64,000 bases of DNA from an uncultured Mucilaginibacter sp. (GTDB lineage: Bacteria > Bacteroidota > Bacteroidia > Sphingobacteriales > Sphingobacteriaceae). The position numbers and the translations under genes were made by a program. A model generated the notes under the pieces. It saw only the letters and a program-made list of their open reading frames with translations, did no database searches and was not told the DNA's origin. Of the stretch, positions 35,462 through 47,400 are shown one piece after another. The stretch spans positions 279,921-343,920 of the forward strand of contig CAIPFE010000028.1 in NCBI GenBank assembly GCA_903864275.1, given 5' to 3'. The stretch's first letter is position 1; each line of letters opens with the position of its first letter.

Positions 35462-36325
35462 ATGAACAACACAGCAATTTCAATCGGGAAAACGTTGACG
35501 CTGGGAGACGATCTCACCGTTAACAGGTTGGGTTATGGCGCTATGCGGATAACAGGCAAAGGTATTTGGGGGTCCCCAAAAGATGAAGACGAGGCTATAG
35601 GTGTTTTACAACGCGCGGTTGAGCTTGGCGTAAATTTTATTGATACGGCGGATAGTTACGGGCCTCATGTTTCGGAAGAATTAATTGCCGAAGCGCTGTA
35701 CCCGTATCCTGAAGACCTGGTAATTGCCACCAAAGGTGGTTTACTGCGTACCGGCCCTGATCAATGGCCAATAAATGCACATCCCGATCACCTGCAAAAA
35801 GCGCTGGAAGGCAGTTTAAAACGTTTAAAGCTGGACCAAATAGACCTTTACCAATTGCACCGGGTTGACCCGATAGTGCCTGCTGAACAAAGTTTTGAGT
35901 TTTTAAAAAAGGCACAGCAGGAGGGGATGATCAAACACATCGGCCTGTCGGAAGTGGACATCGACATGATAAAAAAAGCCCAGGAATTTTTCGAAGTGGC
36001 GTCGGTACAAAATATGTACAGCGTTGATAACCGTAAATGGGAACCGGTACTGCAATATTGCAAAGCGCACGATATTGTATTTATACCATGGTTCCCGCTT
36101 GGTGGCGGCAATGTAACAAGCCCGTATAAACTAAAGGAAATAGCCGATAAACACCAGGCGACAATTCACCAGGTGGCGTTAAACTGGCTGCTTAACCATT
36201 CGGATAATATTTTATTGATACCCGGTACTTCAAGTATAGCCCACCTGGAAGAAAATATGGAGTCCATTTCGCTTGAACTAAGCGACGAAGATATACGGGA
36301 GTTGAATAGTATATCGCCGCAGTAG
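35462..36325 (+). CDS. Aldo/keto reductase
   Basis: I choose ATG 35462 (MNNTAISIGKTLTLGDDLTVNRLGYGAMRITG) over the track start at 35372, because the extra 30 residues are Lys/Asn-rich and outside the family. The 287-residue product is a TIM-barrel reductase with the full tetrad: Asp and Tyr in FIDTADSYGPHVSE, Lys in LVIATKGG, His in DLYQLHRVD. The NADPH-binding C-terminal segment IPGTSSIAHLEENMES is present. It should reduce aldehydes or ketones using NADPH; the substrate is unknown. Confidence 0.92.
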   Translation: MNNTAISIGKTLTLGDDLTVNRLGYGAMRITGKGIWGSPKDEDEAIGVLQRAVELGVNFIDTADSYGPHVSEELIAEALYPYPEDLVIATKGGLLRTGPDQWPINAHPDHLQKALEGSLKRLKLDQIDLYQLHRVDPIVPAEQSFEFLKKAQQEGMIKHIGLSEVDIDMIKKAQEFFEVASVQNMYSVDNRKWEPVLQYCKAHDIVFIPWFPLGGGNVTSPYKLKEIADKHQATIHQVALNWLLNHSDNILLIPGTSSIAHLEENMESISLELSDEDIRELNSISPQ

Positions 36326-36437
36326 GTTGTGAGGGTTGAAAATGTTGTAATAAGTTGTAAAAGTTGAAAATTGTAACCTTTCGGGACTAAAATTACAACC
36401 TCTACAACTCTTACAACCCTTATAACTTCTTGCAACA
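36325..36437. repeat. Long imperfect inverted repeat of GTTGTAA words
   Basis: The left side (GGTTGTGAGGGTTGAAAATG...GTTGTAAAAGTTG) and the right side (ACAACCTCTACAACTCTTAC...AACCCTTATAAC) are built from complementary repeats, so the transcript can fold into a long hairpin with loop sequence near 36377-36390. It follows the aldo/keto reductase stop directly and may act as its 3' end structure. Confidence 0.6.
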
Positions 36438-36517
36438 AATTTTTACAAACCCCATTAAACCATTTATAATTTAAACTATCAAAGCAACATCGCCTCCTGG
36501 TAAAACTTAATATATTT

Positions 36518-37258
36518 ATGAAAAAAATTCAATTATCCTTTATTGCTATGTTACTGCTCGGAGCGGTAGCATGTCAAAAAAACGGCAGCTCGCCGTCTAT
36601 GTCGTCAAATGTTTCGAACGCCGAGGCCGCCGACATCGCAGCTGGGTCCATATCCCGAAATTCAAATGGCGTAGCCAATGTTTCGGATGACGCTACTGCC
36701 AATGCATCCCTTGTGGTATCAACCCATACAGCATGCGGAACCATAAGGTCCGATACCATTTCGAGGAAAAGCCCTGCAGGGTCACCGGTTACTTACAGCT
36801 ACAACTTAACTTATAATTTCACTGTAAATTGCAGCAACAATGTGCCCGACAATCTTGCAAGCAGCCTGATCTATAGTGGCAGTTTTAGCGGGCCTCACGT
36901 TTCATCATCAAATTCCGGAAGTTCAATTTTTACTGTCACCGGCTTATTACCCGCAGCAACCACATTTGTTTTAAATGGCGAATACAAACGCGCCGGCACG
37001 TTTCAGTCAAAAATTGATACCACCAACCACGGTAACAGTAATGTTGATATTGTAGTTACTGCGCTTACAGTTACAAAATCTACGCATACAATTGCCAGCG
37101 GCAACGCTTCAATTTCGGTAACAGGCAGCGTGCCTAAAAAAGGAAGTTTCAGTTATACCGGCACATTAGTGTTTAATGGCGACGGCACAGCCACTTTAAC
37201 CCTTAACGGAACTGTATACACTATAAACCTGGCCGATGGCACAAGGATAAGGGTGTAG
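36518..37258 (+). CDS. Hypothetical Ser/Thr-rich lipoprotein
   Basis: A 246-residue lipoprotein (signal MKKIQLSFIAMLLLGAVAC, lipobox GAVAC) that I do not recognise beyond that. The mature part begins with a Ser/Asn-rich linker; from about 65 on it consists of alternating beta strands (TYSYNLTYNFTVNCSN, STHTIASGNASISVTGSVPKKGSFSYTGTLVFNGDGTATLTLNGTVYTINL), with only two cysteines besides the lipobox (near CGTIRSD and VNCSN) that could form a disulfide. Similar small lipoproteins are frequent in Mucilaginibacter-like genomes, with unknown role. Followed by an inverted repeat and a terminator. Confidence 0.7.
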   Translation: MKKIQLSFIAMLLLGAVACQKNGSSPSMSSNVSNAEAADIAAGSISRNSNGVANVSDDATANASLVVSTHTACGTIRSDTISRKSPAGSPVTYSYNLTYNFTVNCSNNVPDNLASSLIYSGSFSGPHVSSSNSGSSIFTVTGLLPAATTFVLNGEYKRAGTFQSKIDTTNHGNSNVDIVVTALTVTKSTHTIASGNASISVTGSVPKKGSFSYTGTLVFNGDGTATLTLNGTVYTINLADGTRIRV

Positions 37259-37263
37259 TGTCA

Positions 37264-37329
37264 AGTCGAAAGTCTTAAGTTGGAAGTCCCAGGTAAAAAA
37301 AGCACAACTTCAACGTAAGACTTTCGACT
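37264..37329. repeat. 24-bp imperfect inverted repeat (AGTCGAAAGTCTTA arms)
   Basis: AGTCGAAAGTCTTAAGTTGG... (37264-37287) pairs with ...CAACGTAAGACTTTCGACT (37307-37329) with one mismatch and one bulge around a 19-nt loop. It begins five bases after the lipoprotein stop. Confidence 0.7.
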
Positions 37330-37360
37330 AAAAAATTAAATACCTGTAAAAACAAAAACG

Positions 37361-37388
37361 CCCGGTTAAATCCTTAGCCGGGTTTTTT
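37361..37388 (+). terminator. Rho-independent terminator after the Ser/Thr-rich lipoprotein
   Basis: CCCGGTTAA-ATCC-TTAGCCGGG forms a 9-bp stem with one G-U pair, followed by six Ts. It ends the transcript from the + strand and lies 26 nt before the stop of the converging hybrid kinase. Confidence 0.85.
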
Positions 37389-37414
37389 GTGTAGTTATCT
37401 TTTCTTATCTAAAA

Positions 37415-39205
37415 TTAAAGGTGCCTTTGTATCCTTGAAAGCAGCTGGTGCGGCTGAAATGGCTTCACTATGCAATCATTGAAACCGCTGGCCAGCAGGT
37501 CTTCAAACATTTGCTGATCGACCAGCGAGGCGGTCAGGGCAATAACGGGGATGTGGGGATATAGCTTTTTCATCTCATAAATCGCTGTATATCCATTCAT
37601 CCCCGGCATTTCAAGATCCAGTAAAACCACCTGGAAATCGGGATTAGCAGCCATGTTATCGAGCGCTTCCTTGCCGTCATAGGCGCAGTCGACGATGGCC
37701 TTAAAACCGATCAGTATTTTTTTGGCCACTATCATGTTGATCTTATTATCCTCCACCAGCAATACCCTTATATCCGTCAGATCGCCGGCGGTCCTGATAT
37801 CAATATCAGGGGTGAGTACAGGCTTCCCGGAATAATCCAATGTCAGGTCGAAACTGAATTTGCTTCCCTTTCCTTTTTCACTTTCCAGTGTAAGCGCGCT
37901 GCCCATTAAATGTAATAAGCTGGTGCAAATGGTGAGGCCCAGGCCGGTGCCAGTTAATTGTTTGGTGCTTTCGTCATATACCTGCCAAAAACTTTCAAAA
38001 ATCATTTCCTGGTCGGCTTTATCAATGCCTATCCCGGTGTCTTCTACGCTAAAATTAACGGTTATGTAGCGCTTGTACCTTTTTTTGCAGATTGCCTTTA
38101 TTTTTATATGGCCCTCGGTAGTAAATTTTACCGCATTTGACAAAAGGTTGTTAAATACCTGCACCAGCCGCATGTCATCCACGAAAACCCAGGCGTCAAC
38201 TTCGGGGCCCAATTCAACCAGGAGATCCAGGTTTTTTCCCTTGCATAAGACGATAAAGGGTTTGCTGGTATTTATAAGTAAGGCCCGAAGGTTGAATTCC
38301 ACGAGGTGGAGTTCAAGTTTGCCGGCTTCCATCTTATTAAAATCGAGTATGTCGTTTACTTGTTGCAGCATGTGTTCCGAGCAATACTTTATGATCTGCA
38401 CATACTCTTCCTGCTTCACAGCGTCCGGTTCATCTTTTATCAGGTTAACAACACCGATAATGCCATTGAGGGGCGTACGGAGTTCGTGGCCCATGGTAGC
38501 CAGGAATTGTGTTTTTGCATTGATAAAGCTATTGCTTTGTTCTACTAATTCTTCGATGTATTTCTTTTCAAACAGAGTGTACAGCGCCGCGAAAACAATG
38601 GTTGAACAAATGGCAGTGATCCGGTTAGCCAGGGCAAGCCTGGTGATCTGGGTTATGCTAAAGTCCTCCATGGGCCTTACATACCTGCCTATTAAAATGC
38701 ATATAATAAATGAAAGAATAATAATGGATACAAAAAGAAATGATCGCCGGTATTTTGTTTGTTTAAGGTCGACAAGCAAGGGCACTGCTATCAGTAACGG
38801 AAAAAAATACAAATACTGTTCGGATTGCAAGCCCTCAAGACAAGCGGAAAAGATAAGTAACGCGCAGACCATACAAATGATGGATACGGTCAGGTCTTTG
38901 ATATTCCCAAAGTATTTTAACAGCATGAACATCAGCACCGAAAAGCAAAAGCATGCTACAAGGAAGGACGAGACATAAAGGCCTATGGCGGCGTCGTAAA
39001 AGGAAAGGGTGATACCCGTGAATAATGCGGCAATGCCAAGCTGATAGGTTCTTTTCGGAATTTCCTTTATGTCAAAAAGCGGGTTCAGATGCTTTCGGTC
39101 TTGCTGGATCGGCTTGTGGTATTTATCAGTAATCTTTTCCATGCCGGTGGTAAGTGGGTTGAACGCCTCTTCCCTGTTATACTTACTATCAGGGTTAGCG
39201 TACAA
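37415..39205 (-). CDS. Hybrid sensor histidine kinase with C-terminal receiver domain
   Basis: A 596-residue membrane kinase. About six hydrophobic helices occupy residues 45-210. The dimerisation/phospho-acceptor domain has His240 in TMGHELRTPLNGIIG. The ATPase domain follows, with LVQVFNNLLSNAVKFT (N box), VEDTGIGI and GTGLGLTIC. The receiver domain begins near 475 (IRVLLVEDNKINMIVAKKIL), with the phospho-acceptor Asp in VVLLDLEMPGMNG and Lys in CIVKPF. No extracellular sensor domain is obvious; the membrane part may sense directly. It belongs to a different kinase class from the neighbouring five. Only receiver domain seen in the window. Confidence 0.93.
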   Translation of the reverse strand: MYANPDSKYNREEAFNPLTTGMEKITDKYHKPIQQDRKHLNPLFDIKEIPKRTYQLGIAALFTGITLSFYDAAIGLYVSSFLVACFCFSVLMFMLLKYFGNIKDLTVSIICMVCALLIFSACLEGLQSEQYLYFFPLLIAVPLLVDLKQTKYRRSFLFVSIIILSFIICILIGRYVRPMEDFSITQITRLALANRITAICSTIVFAALYTLFEKKYIEELVEQSNSFINAKTQFLATMGHELRTPLNGIIGVVNLIKDEPDAVKQEEYVQIIKYCSEHMLQQVNDILDFNKMEAGKLELHLVEFNLRALLINTSKPFIVLCKGKNLDLLVELGPEVDAWVFVDDMRLVQVFNNLLSNAVKFTTEGHIKIKAICKKRYKRYITVNFSVEDTGIGIDKADQEMIFESFWQVYDESTKQLTGTGLGLTICTSLLHLMGSALTLESEKGKGSKFSFDLTLDYSGKPVLTPDIDIRTAGDLTDIRVLLVEDNKINMIVAKKILIGFKAIVDCAYDGKEALDNMAANPDFQVVLLDLEMPGMNGYTAIYEMKKLYPHIPVIALTASLVDQQMFEDLLASGFNDCIVKPFQPHQLLSRIQRHL

Positions 39206-39353
39206 ATATATAAATAACTTATATACAACAAACCGTTTATTGCGGGCCCTTTAAAGCACAAACCGGGTTAATAAAGACCCCGGATCGTCAGGATACATAA
39301 AACACGGAATTTACAATTGTGAATTATCAAAATCAGACTAAAATATTATTTTC

Positions 39354-41405
39354 CTATAATGGCAAAATAATAACAAACTCCGTAAACTCGCCTTCTTTTG
39401 TATTTACCTCAATTTTTCCGCCATGCCCCTTTACCACCATATCATAAGTTAAAGATAAACCCAATCCCGTACCCTCGCCCGTAGGTTTGGTTGTAAAAAA
39501 CGGCTGCATAATTTTATCTTTAATAGCATCAGGAATACCGCTGCCGTTATCTTTTACTTTGACAACTACCTGCCCATTTTCTGCTGACGTGGTTACCGAT
39601 ACTTCCGGTTTGTAACCCGCCCCGGCGATTTTCAATTTCTGGTTCACCGCATAAAAAGCATTGTTAAACAAGTTGAGCAATACCTTACCTATATCCTGCG
39701 GTATTACTTTAATTTTTCGTAGGTCGGCATCAAAATGGGTGACCATTCCGGCGCTGAAGTTTTTGTCTTTTGCCTGCAGCCCTTGATAAGCCAGCCTTAG
39801 GTAATCATCAGCCAGCACGTTAATATCGGTCGCCTCTTTTGTCCCGGTGCCGCTTTGGCTGTGCTGTAACATTCCTTTCACAATCGCATCCGCGCGTTTG
39901 CCGTGGAGGTTTATTTTTTGCTCATTGCCTATTACGTCATCTGCGATGGCGCTTACTTCCTCATAATTTTTTGCTGAAATTTCCTGCTTTAGCTCGGCAA
40001 GCAACTCGGTATTTACTTCGGAGAAGTTATTAACGAAGTTGAGCGGGTTCTGTATTTCATGAGCGATGCCTGCGGTAAGTTCACCCAGCGAAGCCATTTT
40101 TTCGGACTGAATAAGCTGCGTTTGAGTAGCTTTCAGGTCACTAAGTGTATTTTCCAGGTTATCACGCTGCGATTCTATCTCCTCCTTTTGCTGAGACAAA
40201 ATATTGTTCACTTTTTGCTTTTGCCGGTTGTTGCGGTAAAATATCCCGGCCAATAACAATAATACTGCAATACCCGCTAACAATGCATAAGTTCTGATCT
40301 TTGTTTGAATGGCAGCTTTTTCTTTTTCCAGTTCCTGCGCGTGGATCTGCGCCTGGAATGACAGTTTTTGAAAATCGCCCAGGCTTTTTACCGTGGCTTT
40401 AAAGCTGCTGTCTTTGGCGATCAGCGCGAGGCCCTGGTATTTGTAGGCGCTGTCCGTTCTTCCGGTCAATCGATAGGCCTTATAAAGGTTTTCGTAGGTA
40501 TTGCCCAGGTCTTTAGACCTCATTGTTGTTAAATCTTCAAGCTTTTTTTTTGCGTAGTACAGGCTGGAGTCCTTTTGTTTTTCAGCAAGATAATAGTCCG
40601 TTAAGGCATCATAGCAATAAGCGGCACTATTGTAGTTTTGTTGTTCGACATCCGCATTTATTCCTTTATGAAAATATTGGATTGCGAGGGCTTTATTGCC
40701 CTTTTTTAAATAAATAGCGCCAAGGTTTTCGTAAACAGCACCAAGGTATTTTTTAACGCCGGTCTGGTTGAATAGCCGTTCCGCATTTTGTTCCATTACC
40801 AAAGCCGAATCTAACCTGTTGAGCTTAGCGTAAACACGGCCGAGGTTCATATTCACAAAACCAGGACCCACTTTGTTACCGGCTTCCTCTGCAAGCCTTT
40901 CAGTTTCCCTGTATTGAAATATTTGCTGATCAATATTGTTTGTAACGCCCATCAAATGGCCAAAATCATGATGAATATTTGAAAGAATTTGAAGGCGATT
41001 TTTATGCGGTGTAAAATTTTTTAATTCTGTAAAGTTTACGGTCCACGTTTTATTTTCGTTTTCGGGATCTTCGGCAAGTTTAAGTGCTTGCTGAAAACAG
41101 CCAAGTGATTCAGGGTATTTACCTAACTGCATCAATCCATAACCTTTATGATCTAAAGTTGTCGCTTCTTCCAGGGCTTTATTGTTTTTTATGGCGATGG
41201 AAAGAGCCTTTTCACTATAATGAATTGAGCTGTCCCTGTTATTCTCAATATAATAATATACAAGACCGGATAATATTGAATAACGGGCGGAATCGGTACG
41301 AGCGGTTTTAAGGGCCTTTTTTAAACTGTCGATCTGGTTTTGCTGTGCCATACTAAAGGCAGGAATCAGCATTAGTAATACTATTTTTAAATACGCTTTT
41401 TTCAT
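39354..41405 (-). CDS. TPR-type membrane histidine kinase
   Basis: I place the start at 41405 ([21 protein letters not shown], a signal peptide), 28 codons inside the track ORF, 10 nt after the upstream giant kinase. The 683-residue product has about six TPR repeats in the periplasm (for example [28 protein letters not shown]), a membrane helix near 400 ([18 protein letters not shown]), a coiled coil, and the kinase core with His449 in [18 protein letters not shown]. The ATPase domain is intact ([42 protein letters not shown]). The core is nearly identical to the four other kinases upstream. Confidence 0.92.
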   Translation of the reverse strand: MKKAYLKIVLLMLIPAFSMAQQNQIDSLKKALKTARTDSARYSILSGLVYYYIENNRDSSIHYSEKALSIAIKNNKALEEATTLDHKGYGLMQLGKYPESLGCFQQALKLAEDPENENKTWTVNFTELKNFTPHKNRLQILSNIHHDFGHLMGVTNNIDQQIFQYRETERLAEEAGNKVGPGFVNMNLGRVYAKLNRLDSALVMEQNAERLFNQTGVKKYLGAVYENLGAIYLKKGNKALAIQYFHKGINADVEQQNYNSAAYCYDALTDYYLAEKQKDSSLYYAKKKLEDLTTMRSKDLGNTYENLYKAYRLTGRTDSAYKYQGLALIAKDSSFKATVKSLGDFQKLSFQAQIHAQELEKEKAAIQTKIRTYALLAGIAVLLLLAGIFYRNNRQKQKVNNILSQQKEEIESQRDNLENTLSDLKATQTQLIQSEKMASLGELTAGIAHEIQNPLNFVNNFSEVNTELLAELKQEISAKNYEEVSAIADDVIGNEQKINLHGKRADAIVKGMLQHSQSGTGTKEATDINVLADDYLRLAYQGLQAKDKNFSAGMVTHFDADLRKIKVIPQDIGKVLLNLFNNAFYAVNQKLKIAGAGYKPEVSVTTSAENGQVVVKVKDNGSGIPDAIKDKIMQPFFTTKPTGEGTGLGLSLTYDMVVKGHGGKIEVNTKEGEFTEFVIILPL

Positions 41406-41415
41406 GCTTTTTTTA

Positions 41416-44400
41416 TTAGCTAATTGGTAAACTGATAATAAACTCCGAACCTTCCCCTTCAATACTGTTAACCTGTATACTTCCTCCATGCCCTTTCACC
41501 ACCATATCATAAGTTAAACTCAAGCCCAAACCGGTACCTTCGCCGGTAGGTTTAGTAGTAAAAAACGGCTGCATAATTTTTTCTTTTATTGCATCAGGGA
41601 TGCCAATACCATTATCTTTTACCGTGATACACACCCTTCCTTTTTCAGCAGAAGTAGTGACGGAAACTTCCGGTTTGTAACTTGCTTCCGCCGTTCTTTT
41701 CTTTTGATTTACCGCGTAAAAGGCATTATTGAATAAATTGAGTATTACCCTGCCAATATCCTGTCCCACCACGTTTATTTTGGGCAGGTCAGGGTCAAAA
41801 TTGGTTACCATTTCGGCATTGAACACTTTATCCTTTGCCCTTAAACCATGATAGGAAAGGCGCATAAATTCATCGGCAAGCGCATTGATGTTGATAGGCT
41901 GCTTCTCCCCGCCGCCGGTGCGCGAGTGTTCGAGCATGCCTTTTACTATGCCGTCGGCACGTTTGCCGTGGTGGTTTATCTTTTGTTCGTTTTGTTTAAT
42001 ATCCGCGATGATGACTAACGCCTCTTCAATATTGCCGGCGTTGAGTTCCTCCTCCAGCTCTTCGATCATCTCCTGGTTCACTTCCGAGAAATTGTTCACA
42101 AAGTTCAGCGGGTTTTGGATCTCGTGCGCAATGCCTGCCGTCAATTCGCCCAGCGAGGCCATTTTTTCGGACTGCACGAGCTTGGTTTGGGCAAGTTTCA
42201 AATCGGATAAAGTGTTTTCCACTTGCTGTTTGGCTAATTCAAGGCGGTTAAAATCTTCATAACGGGCATAAGCGGTGGAGAAAGCATCTGCCAGCGATTG
42301 CACCAGGTCCTTGTCTTCATCCGAGAGCGGTTCCGTATTTCCGGCATACAGCATCCCTTGTGTGAAGGGGAAGAAATGCAGGTCGAGGCCGGCGGGCGGA
42401 TGTTCGGTAAGATAACCTTCTTCCGAGGCAATTTCGCCCTGCTCCATTAGACTGTGCGAGAAGGTCCTGAATTCTTCTTCGGTCCAATGAAGGGTGACCG
42501 CCTGTTTTTGCCGCCAGCCTTGCAGGGCGACCCCGTTAACCCCATTGCCGGTGTCGGCATTAAAATGGAGTTGAAATGCGGCGATGGCCTTGCCATCCGG
42601 CGTGGAAAGATAGGTGTGGATCAGTTGCTGCGGCTCGTCCATAATAAATACTCCGCAGCGGATAAACGGCACGCCCAAAGTGGTCAGTTCATTCCATATC
42701 AATGGGGTGATCCTGTCCAGGTCGCCGGTGGTGCGCATGGAAGCTATTTCGGCGCGTACGCGGTCGAGCGACGATTGCCTGATGGCCTCGCGGGCGTTAG
42801 CTTCTGATTTCTGCAATTCGATGTACCGCCTGAAAGTGAGGTCGATAATACTTTTGAAGCGGTTCAGGATATTGATTTCGATCTCAGAAAATGGCCGCCC
42901 CGCCCACGAAAATAAAAATCCCTCCGAGAACGCAAGATAGTAGCCAAACTCCTCGTGGTAGGTATGGTCGTAGGGAACCGGCAGCATGGAGTAAATTAAT
43001 TCTTTATAGGATTTTAGTTCCTCACCCTTCAGCACGGTAAAATAATCTTCATTCTTTAACCACGATTCGTATTGCTTTTCAAGCGATGGATGCCCTGAAA
43101 GCTCGATAGCGCCGACCAGGTCGAGCGAATCCGTATCTAAAGTAGTAGTGGCGACATACAATTGTGTATGCCGGGAATTTTTTGAAAGCAGGGCCACACC
43201 GCAGCGTTTTGAATTGACGCCCAGTTTCCGCAACTCTGTAAATACCAGGCTGGCTGTGGACGAAAGATCTTTACTATTGTACATAGCCAGGGCCTTTCCG
43301 CGCACCCGTTCCAGCGAAGCTTCTATCTGTGCCTCGCGGGCCTGGGTTTCTGCCCTTTGCAGATCGAGATAACGGCGATAGGTTTGGCCGAACACCCCGG
43401 CGAATTTTTTAAATATCTGCGTAATTTCTATTGACAAAGGCTGCAGCGAAAAAATAAAAATGGCGCCCTCGGGAAAAATAAATGAATTGTGTTCCTGTCG
43501 TTTTGGTAAGTTATCCAGGTTAAACTGTGAAGGGTAATCGGGCGAATTATTTATGGCGCGGTAATAAGCCTTCATATCTTCGCCCGCCAGGAGATAGCTG
43601 AACATGGTTTCTTTATTTTTCCATGCTGCGTGCAATGCCTGTAGTATGGGGTGTATCGTCATATCCAGCCGGCCAATACGCATGGAAGTTTTACCCTGGG
43701 CATCTGCAGAAGCTGTCCACACTTCCATGTGGCTGGTGTTATCAACAATAAGGATCCCTAAGCGGGAAGTGGTCTCAACCCCCAGTTTCACCAGTTCATC
43801 AAACATCACGGCTACTGTTTCGCCAACGTCATTACTGTTGTGCATGGCCATTGTTTTGCTGCGTAGCCGCTCTAACGATGCTTCGATCTTGGCGTCCCTT
43901 GCCTGCGCCTCGGCTTTTTGCAGGTCGCGGAAACGGGTATAGGTGAGGTTGAATACCCCGGCGAAACGTTCGAGCAGGTTGGTTGTGGCTTCGGGCTGCG
44001 GTTCGGGCGAGGCCATGCCGATAAAACCCTGCGAGAAATAAGCAATGAGCTGTACCCGCCGTTTTTGCGAAAGGCCAAGTTTAAACGGAACTTTTAGCTC
44101 GTCTTTTAAATAACTGAAATACTCTTTCAGTTCCTTTCCTTTCATATCAATCGTGATCGATCGTTTCTGCGCCTTCCACCCGGCATGCATTTTTTTAACC
44201 GACCCGTTCCGGTTGATATTGCCTGTGAATTTTGTGCTGATCTGTGTCCCGTCTTCATTAGTGGCCCATAGCTCAATATCGCCGCTGTCATCGTTAATAA
44301 TGCCAATGAACAAACGGTTGGGTTGAATGCCCAGGCCGATCAATTGTTTAAATACCTCCACCGATGTGCCGGCCAATTCATCGCTTTTGAACATCGCCAT

Positions 44401-47400
44401 TGTTCGGCTGCGGACACGTTCAAGAGCAGCTTCTATTTTTGCTTCCCTGGCCTGCCCTTCAGCCTTTTGAAGGTCGAGAAAACGGGTATAAGTGAGGTTG
44501 AACACACCTGCAAAGCGCTCCAGGATATTAATGATCCCCGGCGGCGGAATCTCTGCCGTTGTGAAACCAATAAGTCCATTCGAGAAAAATGCAACATTTT
44601 GGACCCTTTTGGCGTGCACAAGCCCTGGTTTAAAAGGAAGGCCGAGCTCACGACTGAAATAATTAATATAATCTTCCAGTTCTTTGCCGGTTTGCACAAG
44701 AGAAAATGATTTTTCCTGTGCTTTCCAAACGCCATAAATTTTAGCAAAACTTGGTTGTTGTAATTTACCAATGAAGCGGGTGTTTATTTGATGGCCCACC
44801 TGGTCGGTTGCCCAACATTCCATCTCCCCGGTTTCCTCCATAAAAATACCGATAAACACCCTATCGGGCGATATGCCTAAAACAGCCAGTTGCTGAAAAA
44901 GGATGACGGCAGTTTCTGCCAGTTCATCACTTTTAAACATGGCCATGGTACGGCTGCGCACTCTTTCGAGCGCTGTTTCTATCTTTGCTTCGCGGGCCTG
45001 GGCTTCCGCGCGGGCAATGTCCGAATACCGTTGGTAGGAAAGGTTAAATACATTTCTGAAGCGCTTTAGTATGTTAAGCTCCTCATCGCTAATGGATCGG
45101 AACGTTGAAACGCCTAAGGCGCCGGAACCAATTGAGTAGAGATAATAGTGCAATTCCGTAGCTTTTTGCAGTTTTTTATCCAGTTTTTGTTTTATAGATT
45201 TTTTTAAATAAGCTTTCCAGTTTTTCAGTTCTTCCCCTGCTATGTCGTGTTCAACAAACGCTTCGCTGGTGTTTTGAATTGCGTCAAAGAGCCGCCTTGT
45301 GCGGGGGTGGCTGTCATAGCCCACTCTTACTACTTCGGCGCCATGATAATCGGAAAAAGAATAATTCATAAATTCCCTTTGCTCATCGTACCTTATGTAG
45401 ATCTGGGCATCGCGTATGTTGGTAAAACCAAGCTCATTCAATTGTATATATATCGATTCACACACACCAACCAATTCATCCGACCGCATCATACTCATGG
45501 CCACGGCACGCACCCTTTCCAGCGCCGTTTCAATTTTGGCTTCTCGGGCCTGTTCTTCTGCTTTTTGCAGATCGAGGAAGCGGGTATAGGTACCATCGAA
45601 AACCCCGGCGAACCGCCGCAAAATATCAAGTGTTTCCTTTGATTGTGTGTCCGGCGTTACAATCATGAGCAGGCCCTTCGAGAAAAATGCATTGTATAAT
45701 ATCCGCTGCTTCTGCACTAACCTGATCAACAGGGGCATATGTAAAACGTTACGGACATAATTGACGTGCTCATCGAGGTTTTTACCTTCTAAGATCACTG
45801 TAAGCTCACTTCTTTTCCCCCGCCAGGCTTTATATATCTCCCTGAATGCATAAGTCGCGTCCGCTTCATATTCAAACCTCATGCTCATTTGATTGCCGCC
45901 CTGCTCGGTTCCCCATAATTCGATTTTGCGCGTATCGTCGTTAGGCATACCAATAAAGGTTCTTTCGGAACTTATGCCCAGGTCAAGCAACTGCTGGAAA
46001 AGGACACTCGCCGTTTCGGCCAGTTCCTCGCTCTTTTGCATTGCCATTGTGCGTGCGCGTACCCGTTCTAAAGCCAATTGAATTTGAGCTTCCCTGGCTT
46101 GAGCCTCCGCTTTTTGAAGATCGAGGAAACGGGTATAGGTGGCATCGAAAACCCCGGCGAAGCGCTGCAAAATATCGAGTGTTTCTTTTGACTGTGTGTC
46201 CGGGGTTACAATCTCGAGCCAGCCCTTTGAGAAAAATGCATTGTATAGCATCCGCTGCTTCTGCACTAACCCGGCCAACAGCGGCACATGTAAAACGTTG
46301 CGGACATAGTTGACATGCTCTTCGAGGTTTTTACCTTTTAAGATCACTGTAAGCTCATTCCTTTTCTCCTGCCAGGCCTTATATATCTCCCTGAAGGCGT
46401 AAGTTGCGTTGGCTTCATATTCAAACCTCGTGTTTATTTGATTGCCGCCCTGCTCGGTACCCCAAAATTCGATTTTGCCCGTCTCGTCCTTCGGTATGCC
46501 AATAATTGTTCTTTCGGAGCGTATGCCCAGGTTAAGCAACTGCTGGAAAAGGACACTCGCCGTTTCGGCCAACTCCTCGCTTTTCTGCATCGCCATCGTA
46601 CGTGCGCGTACCCGCTCCAACGCCAGTTGAATTTGCGATTCCCTGGCCTGCTCTTCGGCCTGTTCCAAATCCTTAAAACGGGTGTAGGTTTGGGCGAAAA
46701 CTTTACCAAAGCGCATGATCACAGCCTCCTCTGCTTCCGTATAGGCATAGCCCGAGTAATTAACGATGCTAAGCGATACAGCTTTCATTATTGCGGTATA
46801 GTTGTAATATCCGCGCGAATTATAAATACGGTCACGGATTTCAGGCGGGAATTCGGGCAGCGGAGAGGTGTTTTTGAAAAAATGGCCCCAAAATTGTTTC
46901 GTTTCGTCGGTTGTTAAGTTGCAAATAGCATGATCTGCACCGGATTCTTTTGCTTCAATTAAAATATTAAATGCAGGGTGATCGAAATGGGGTACAGACC
47001 ACCTGGCAGGATAGGTTAAATTTGCCGATGCCACCCAAATGGTATATTCATTTTTGACTGCCAGAAAATCCGTGCTAAAATTAGCGGCGTTGATATTGAA
47101 ATTTAAAAGGACGAACTGGTCGAATATCACCTGTATCACTTCAGCCAGTTCCTCACTTTTTTGCATGGCCATGGTGCGGCTGCGCACGCGCTCCAGGGCG
47201 GCTTCTATTTGCGATTCGCGGGCTTGTGCTTCGGCTTTTTGCAGTTCGAGGAAACGGACGTAGGCTTGCTCAAAAACCCTGGCAAAACGTTTTAGTATAT
47301 CATTTTCCTGTTCTGAGAACAGTTTTCCGTTATAATTAGGGATAAGAATTGCGGAGTTTTTTGCCAATGCTACTGAATTGGAATAGCTTTCACAGCCCAG

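Noticed and set aside
38073-38978. 301-codon + ORF opposite the hybrid kinase
   Set aside because: Antisense shadow; Ser/Thr/Met-rich translation typical of reverse-complement kinase coding sequence.
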